Of a stretch of 29,773 nucleotides of DNA, positions 24,657-29,773 are shown piece by piece. Made by a program: the position numbers and the translations under genes. The notes beneath the pieces were generated by a model. The model was not told where the DNA came from and did not search any database. It worked only from the letters and a program-made list of their open reading frames with translations. Numbering within the stretch: the stretch's first letter is position 1; each line of letters starts with the position of its first letter. Origin of the DNA: Bacteroidia bacterium (lineage in GTDB: Bacteria; Bacteroidota; Bacteroidia; Bacteroidales; Azobacteroidaceae); contig BNWW01000028.1 in the NCBI GenBank assembly GCA_025999115.1, positions 1-29,773 of the forward strand, given 5' to 3'.

Positions 24657-25781
24657 ATGCAGAATGCCATGAGAAAGATTTATATTTTATTGATAGCAAG
24701 TGGTTTGATGCAAAGCCTGTTTGCACAACAGGTTTTGCAAAGCGACTCCAACGCACCTCGCGAAGGCGATAATTTAATTAAGCAATCCGTTCCTTATCGT
24801 CCTTCCGGTTCCTCCGGATCCAATGTAATCTGGAATTTCAGCGACTCCACCGTCGTCGATACCGATTACCCTGTCGAATACTTTTCCCGCGAAGACGAAT
24901 CCGGCTTAATCGGCGCCGAACCCGGAAAATTATTGCATTACCGGTTGAGTAACGATTCCCTTTTGATGGAAGGTTACGAAAGCCCCAATGTTTTGGTCAA
25001 ATACAGCTGGGCGGGCTTGTTATTAAAATTTCCCATCACTTATGGCGATTCGCTTCAAAGCGCTTTTTCCGGTCGCGGCCGGCACAACGACCGCATCGAG
25101 TCCTTGATACATGGAAGTCTAAAAACAGTGGCCGACGGTTGCGGAGTGATTCAATTGCCCAATAATGAAACATTAGAAAATATTATTCGCGTTCATACTC
25201 ACAAAGAGGAAACGAGCCGTTATGCCCCTGTTTCATCTTTATTCGATATTTTTAAATTAGTTTCGAATTTGGAATGGAACGATACTTTACATTATTCCAA
25301 ACCTCATACCGTAATCACGGATATTTACCAATGGTACGAATCCGGCTACCGCTATCCCGTCTTTGAAACCGTTGAATCTTCCCGCGTTTTACAAGACAGT
25401 TTGATTGCATTGCAAAAGTCTTCCTTCTTCTATCATCCCTACGACCAAACCGCCGACACGGGCGAAGAACCTATTGTCGCTGATTCATTGCAAACCGCTG
25501 AAAATGAAATGATCGACCCTTGGGCTGATTTAACTTGCCATCTCACTCCCAATCCGGCCAAATCAACAGTCAATGTCGAAATGTATTTACCTCAAACCGC
25601 TGAAATCCGTATGCAAATTCATACCACACAAGGATTTGTTTACACGAATGAAAATTTCGGCTTTTATCCCGAAGGAGAACACAAAATTCAATTGAACGTA
25701 TCGGATTTGCCGATTGACAATTACGTTTTGGATTTGTGGTTGAATGAACATTTGGTCAGTCTGGTATTAATGAAAAGGTAG
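24657..25781 (+). CDS. Secreted protein with a type IX secretion C-terminal sorting domain
   Basis: 374 aa from 24657; a second ATG at 24669 (MRKIYILL...) gives a more typical signal peptide ending LFAQ and may be the true start. The C-terminal 77 or so residues (LTPNPAKSTVNVEMYLPQ, LYxx-like RMQIHTTQGFVY, LNVSDLPIDNYVLDLWLNEH, VSLVLMKR) fit the T9SS type A sorting domain, which directs outer-membrane passage and surface attachment or release. The central part (25-290) matches no family I know. It contains LLLKFPITYGDSL and VIQLPNNETLENIIRVHTHK, seen in proteins encoded next to RHS genes in this phylum. It is sandwiched between two RHS genes with gaps of 2 and 28 nt. Confidence 0.75.
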   Translation: MQNAMRKIYILLIASGLMQSLFAQQVLQSDSNAPREGDNLIKQSVPYRPSGSSGSNVIWNFSDSTVVDTDYPVEYFSREDESGLIGAEPGKLLHYRLSNDSLLMEGYESPNVLVKYSWAGLLLKFPITYGDSLQSAFSGRGRHNDRIESLIHGSLKTVADGCGVIQLPNNETLENIIRVHTHKEETSRYAPVSSLFDIFKLVSNLEWNDTLHYSKPHTVITDIYQWYESGYRYPVFETVESSRVLQDSLIALQKSSFFYHPYDQTADTGEEPIVADSLQTAENEMIDPWADLTCHLTPNPAKSTVNVEMYLPQTAEIRMQIHTTQGFVYTNENFGFYPEGEHKIQLNVSDLPIDNYVLDLWLNEHLVSLVLMKR

Positions 25782-25809
25782 CATTTGAAACAATAAAACA
25801 TATAAAGTC

Positions 25810-28800
25810 ATGAAAAAATATATATACATTTTATTGGGCTTAATTATTCCAGCGGTCAATTTATCCGCTCAAAACACCATGAGTACCGCTATCAATCTCG
25901 GTGCTAAAAATTCAGGTTTTACCTATTCCAACACACAAAACACTGCAAATTACACCAACGATTATGTGGGCAGGCCGTCCAACGATGTATTTTATAAATT
26001 CACATTATCTTGTTCGATGGAAATAACCATATCGCATTGCAATTCGGAGGTTTATGACACTTATCTCCATGTTTTGGATGCTTCCGGCAACCTGATTACT
26101 GATAACGATGATTCCGGTGATGATAGCGCCTGCGACAATTATTACCACTCTTATCTGCGACAAATTTTTCCGATAGGAACTTATTATGTCGTATCGGAAG
26201 GTTACTCGCAAAATGGTAATATCACAACCGCAATCTCCGGACGAATGCTATCTCCTTCCGAATATCCCCAAACCGATGCCGGCGCCTATTCCCAATCCTT
26301 CACTTATTCCAATACCAAAGACACAGACCTTGCCGGTAATTATTATCAGGGCAAAACGTCCAAAGACGTAAGGTATAAATTTGCATTGACCCGTTCAATG
26401 GAAATAACCATCTCTCATTGCGGTTCTGCATTGAGTGATACCTATCTGTCTCTGTTCAATGCTTCAGGTACGCAGATTGGTTCCAATGATGATTATGGCG
26501 GTCCAGGCCATTGCACCAATCCGTTGCATTCCTATCTGAAACAAACCCTGTCTGCAGGAATATATTATGTTGTATCCGAAGGCTATTCCCAAAATGGCAA
26601 TATTACAACTACAATACAGGGCTATGCACCCTCTATAGCATCGACCCCTTCTTCCGGGCAGAATTATATCCGTACCCGTACTTATCATTCTGCCGATGAA
26701 CAGCAGTTTAGCGACCAAATCCAATACTTCGACGGCTTGGGCCGTCCCACGGAAACCGTTCAATCCGCCATTACCCCATCGGGCAAAGACCTTGTTTCTC
26801 GCATCGAATACGATTCTTTCGGAAGAGAAAGCAAACAATGGCTCCCTGCGCCGTCATCCAACAGCAACGGCATATTCAACGGCGCCACCACAGCAACTGC
26901 TTTTTACAGCGATACCAAGGCGTATTCGGAAACCGTTTACGAACCGTCTCCCTTAAACCGGGTTACCGAGCAGTACGGCCCCGGACAGGCCTGGCGCACC
27001 GGCAGCCACAGCGTAAAATCCGGCTATCTGACCAATACCACTTATTCCTCCAATTCTCAACTGGCCTGCATGTATTATACCATGCAGGAAAGCAACAACC
27101 AAAACCTCATCTGCAAAGGCTATTATCCCGCCAAGGAACTCTATGTTTCCAAAACCACCGGCGAAGACGGTCATGTTTCCTACGAATTTACCGACAAACT
27201 CGGCCGAACCCTGCTGCAACGCCGCATCCTCAACAATCAAAATGTGGATGTGAATTATGTTTACGACGATTTCAACCGCCTCAGATGGGTGCTGACCCCT
27301 TTGGCTTCCGATGAAATGAAAGCGGTAAACCAAACGTACAATCTTTGGGGAAACAACGATGCCGGTCATGGCGTCTCCGACCTCGTCTATTACTACGATT
27401 ACGACGAAAGGGGACGGAAATCCGGTCAAAAACTATTAAATACCGGTGTCGAAAACTTTGTTTATGACAAGGCCGACCGCTTGATTTTCCGTTCATCGGC
27501 CGATGCCGATGTTGGCGATGGCGAACGCGGCTGGATTTTTTACAAATACGATGCACTCGGCCGCCAAATCCTTACCGGAATCTACCATGGAGATGATTAT
27601 ACTTCCGCCGACAGCAATTTGCGCGCCTATAACATGACTCAACAGTGTAAAAACTACCTGACTGTTGAAACGCCCAGCCCAAACAACTTATATGGCCATA
27701 CTTGGAATAATTTCCCCTACGAAGAAGATTCGGAAGTAACCCAAGCCAATTATTATGATAATTACATTTATCTCCAAGTCAAGTACCCCGCATTAAACTA
27801 TCAACCCAAAACGGGTTTCGGCACACAACATTCATCGGCTAAAGGATTGTTGACCGGTACAATAGTAAAACTATTGGATTCTTCGGAACAGAAAATCGTT
27901 ACCGTTTATTATTATGATACAAAAGGCAATATCGTACAGAAAAATTCCAATGATCAATTAGGAGGAATAACCCATGAATATTATGCTTATAATTTCACCA
28001 ATCAAATAACGAAAAAACGAATAGAACATACCGCTCCGAATGGAGCCGCTCTTCTTACAACTACGGAAGAATATACCTATCATTACGACCACGCTGGCCG
28101 CCTCCAAACCGTCCATTATCAATTAAATGAAGACCCCGTCGTTAATATGTCTAATTATAAATACGACGAAGCCGGCCGGATGACTGAAAAAAGCGCCGGC
28201 GGCAATATCGAAACGACCGCTTACGAATACAATGTCCGGAATTGGCTGACCAAACAGAGCGGTAAAAAATTCACGGAACTGCTTTATTACGAAACCAATC
28301 CCAAATCGGGCGGGAATACTTATTTTAACGGGAATATATCGGCTCTTTATTGGCAAGATCCGAGTTTCGGAAGTATCAAGGGACACAGCCTGACTTACGA
28401 TGATTTAAATCGCCTGACCGATGCAAGTTTTGGGGTCGGCTTTAATCTTTCTTTGGCTCCCAACCGCTACAACGAATCGTTCACATACGACAAGATGGGC
28501 AATATCCAGACTTTGCAGCGCACCGGCTTGAAAGATAATAACACTTTCGGTCTGATAGACAATCTAACGATGTATTATTACAATAATTGCCAATTACGCC
28601 GTGTGGACGATGCTGCCGGCGACCAAAGTTCGGCCGATGTCATGGAGTTTAAGAACGGATTTACCGGCGCCGACGAATATGTTCATCACAACAGGATTTA
28701 CGCCGATTACAACAAAAAGATTTGCCAAACTCGTAATAATTACTTAGCTTTGCCGCAATTAATTCAGTTCCGTTACGGACATCAAATCCAGTACAGTTAC

Positions 28801-29773
28801 GATGCGGCAGGCGTGAAAAGGACAGTTAAACATATCGAATCGGCATCCAACGAGAATCTTCCGGCTTACATCAGTTTGGATGAGGAAATAACGCCCACCG
28901 CCTTGTTGACGACAACGACTAATTACATCAACAATAAAGTTTATGTAAACGGCCAATTGAAACGGATTTTAACGGAAGAGGGCTATATCGAAAAGGCAAG
29001 CGGGCATTACCAATATTATTATTACCTGAAAGACCATCTGGGCAATAACCGGGTAGTTTTTAATAAAACGGGGAATACGGAACAAATCAATAACTATTAT
29101 CCTTCGGGGACGCAGATGGCGGAATTGCCGAGAAGGACGGATCAGGGGAAGCAGCCGTATAAGTTCTCGAACAAGGAACTTGACAGAACAAATGGGTTGG
29201 ATTTTTATGATTTTGAGTGGCGGCAGCAAGATCCGGCGCTGATGAGGTTTAGTACGCAGGATCCGTTGATGGAGAAGTATTATGCGGTTTCGCCGTATGC
29301 GTACTGTGCTAATAATCCGGTAAACTACATTGATCCTACCGGAAAAGACATCATCGTTTTACAAGCTCCTACAGGTGCTTCCGGCAATGGACATTCTGCT
29401 GTTTTAATTGGTAACGACGAAACAGGATGGACTTATGTGTCTAAGGACGGAACCAATTGGTTTTCAGGAGCAATAGGACCATCCAAAAGCACAAATATCA
29501 AAGATATTAAGAGCGAACAAGAATTCAATACCAAATATGCCCAGAATGATGGGCATCCTTATACCCAACGCATTAGATTTACTACAACAGAAGAACAAGA
29601 TAAAAAAGCTATAGATGCTGCCGATAAAGCATCTAAAAGATGGTACAGTTTGCTTTATGATAATTGTGTAGATGCTGCTTCCGAAGCGTTGAATGCTGCG
29701 GGTCTTAATCCGGGTTATACTTGGTATGGCACAGACAATCCTTATGCAGACCCAACCACAGACAAGAGTTCTA
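25810..29773 (+). CDS. Large secreted RHS protein with PPC repeats, DUF6443, RHS core and cysteine-hydrolase-like tip (partial)
   Basis: At least 1321 codons; the frame is open to the window end. The signal peptide spans residues 1-20 (ends NLSAQ). Two PPC-like beta domains (about 20-147 and 155-275) share SMEITISHC and YYVVSEGYSQNGNIT. Then comes DUF6443 (about 286-345: NYIRTRTYHSADEQ, QIQYFDGLGRPTETV), many YD repeats (YDSFGRES, YDDFNRLRW, YDYDERGRK, YDEAGRMTEK), and the RHS core (about 1095-1178: DPLMEKYYAVSPYAYCANNP, ending IDPTGK). The tip (1179 onward) has GHSAVLIGNDETGWTYVSKD with His1195 and YDNCVDAASEAL with Cys1286. This His-first, Asn-Cys-later order suits a permuted papain-like (NlpC/P60 or LRAT type) hydrolase, which is inference. 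RHS cores release or present C-terminal toxins. Any immunity gene would lie beyond the window. Confidence 0.85.
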   Translation, partial: MKKYIYILLGLIIPAVNLSAQNTMSTAINLGAKNSGFTYSNTQNTANYTNDYVGRPSNDVFYKFTLSCSMEITISHCNSEVYDTYLHVLDASGNLITDNDDSGDDSACDNYYHSYLRQIFPIGTYYVVSEGYSQNGNITTAISGRMLSPSEYPQTDAGAYSQSFTYSNTKDTDLAGNYYQGKTSKDVRYKFALTRSMEITISHCGSALSDTYLSLFNASGTQIGSNDDYGGPGHCTNPLHSYLKQTLSAGIYYVVSEGYSQNGNITTTIQGYAPSIASTPSSGQNYIRTRTYHSADEQQFSDQIQYFDGLGRPTETVQSAITPSGKDLVSRIEYDSFGRESKQWLPAPSSNSNGIFNGATTATAFYSDTKAYSETVYEPSPLNRVTEQYGPGQAWRTGSHSVKSGYLTNTTYSSNSQLACMYYTMQESNNQNLICKGYYPAKELYVSKTTGEDGHVSYEFTDKLGRTLLQRRILNNQNVDVNYVYDDFNRLRWVLTPLASDEMKAVNQTYNLWGNNDAGHGVSDLVYYYDYDERGRKSGQKLLNTGVENFVYDKADRLIFRSSADADVGDGERGWIFYKYDALGRQILTGIYHGDDYTSADSNLRAYNMTQQCKNYLTVETPSPNNLYGHTWNNFPYEEDSEVTQANYYDNYIYLQVKYPALNYQPKTGFGTQHSSAKGLLTGTIVKLLDSSEQKIVTVYYYDTKGNIVQKNSNDQLGGITHEYYAYNFTNQITKKRIEHTAPNGAALLTTTEEYTYHYDHAGRLQTVHYQLNEDPVVNMSNYKYDEAGRMTEKSAGGNIETTAYEYNVRNWLTKQSGKKFTELLYYETNPKSGGNTYFNGNISALYWQDPSFGSIKGHSLTYDDLNRLTDASFGVGFNLSLAPNRYNESFTYDKMGNIQTLQRTGLKDNNTFGLIDNLTMYYYNNCQLRRVDDAAGDQSSADVMEFKNGFTGADEYVHHNRIYADYNKKICQTRNNYLALPQLIQFRYGHQIQYSYDAAGVKRTVKHIESASNENLPAYISLDEEITPTALLTTTTNYINNKVYVNGQLKRILTEEGYIEKASGHYQYYYYLKDHLGNNRVVFNKTGNTEQINNYYPSGTQMAELPRRTDQGKQPYKFSNKELDRTNGLDFYDFEWRQQDPALMRFSTQDPLMEKYYAVSPYAYCANNPVNYIDPTGKDIIVLQAPTGASGNGHSAVLIGNDETGWTYVSKDGTNWFSGAIGPSKSTNIKDIKSEQEFNTKYAQNDGHPYTQRIRFTTTEEQDKKAIDAADKASKRWYSLLYDNCVDAASEALNAAGLNPGYTWYGTDNPYADPTTDKSS

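Noticed and set aside
1..29773. tRNA, rRNA or known riboswitch
   Set aside because: I saw no cloverleaf with conserved TTC/CCA features and no rRNA or recognisable riboswitch core on either strand. A covariance-model search would be needed to exclude small RNAs.

Overview
The window looks like a chromosomal segment of a Bacteroidota bacterium, probably Bacteroidales. The evidence is: repeated -33 TTG/TTTG plus -7 TAnnTTTG promoters with about 20-nt spacers; starts with little Shine-Dalgarno sequence; a T9SS-type C-terminal sorting domain; DUF2027-Smr and DUF6443/RHS proteins; and TPR-transmembrane-LuxR-type regulators. These are judgements made by eye, since no database search was possible.

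Layout. (1) 1-95 holds a set of hairpins resembling a dispersed intergenic element. (2) 196-5599 is on the minus strand: a MarR regulator with a palindromic operator candidate, a DUF2027/Smr protein, a CYTH-domain protein, and a secreted fusion of an active TldD-like half with a degenerate second half. (3) 5796-12209 is an accessory plus-strand region. It has three paralogous transmembrane TPR-HTH regulators, a decayed RhuM-like gene wedged between the first two, and a tiny secreted-peptide ORF. Each of the three regulators and the peptide ORF is preceded by a pair of direct repeats (AAAACACCACGT or a variant) spaced 65-66 bp apart, at a fixed distance from a Bacteroidota promoter. This is the best candidate for an undescribed regulatory system here. 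(4) 12362-15477, plus strand: a lipoprotein with a thioredoxin fold lacking its CxxC, then a greA-HIT-xerD operon. (5) 15469-21514, minus strand: a tight five-gene operon running prs, prfC, polysaccharide flippase, asparagine-synthase-like protein, acetyltransferase. prfC carries an in-frame palindromic element of about 66 bp that adds roughly 25-28 residues. (6) 21814-29773, plus strand: a three-gene locus for secreted RHS-type proteins. It has an RHS protein without a core, a T9SS-sorted protein, and a large RHS protein with two PPC-like domains, DUF6443, an RHS core and a C-terminal tip with a permuted papain-like His...Asn-Cys pattern. The last gene runs off the window.

How the parts fit together. 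Regions 2, 4 and 5 are mostly ordinary core genes, with oddities noted in the entries. Region 3 appears to be a diversifying family of one-component membrane sensors. The periplasmic TPR part is swapped between copies while the anchors and HTH stay constant, and all copies plus a small exported peptide share a cis-regulatory signature, suggesting auto- or cross-regulation. Region 6 is probably an exported interbacterial or surface effector locus using the type IX route.
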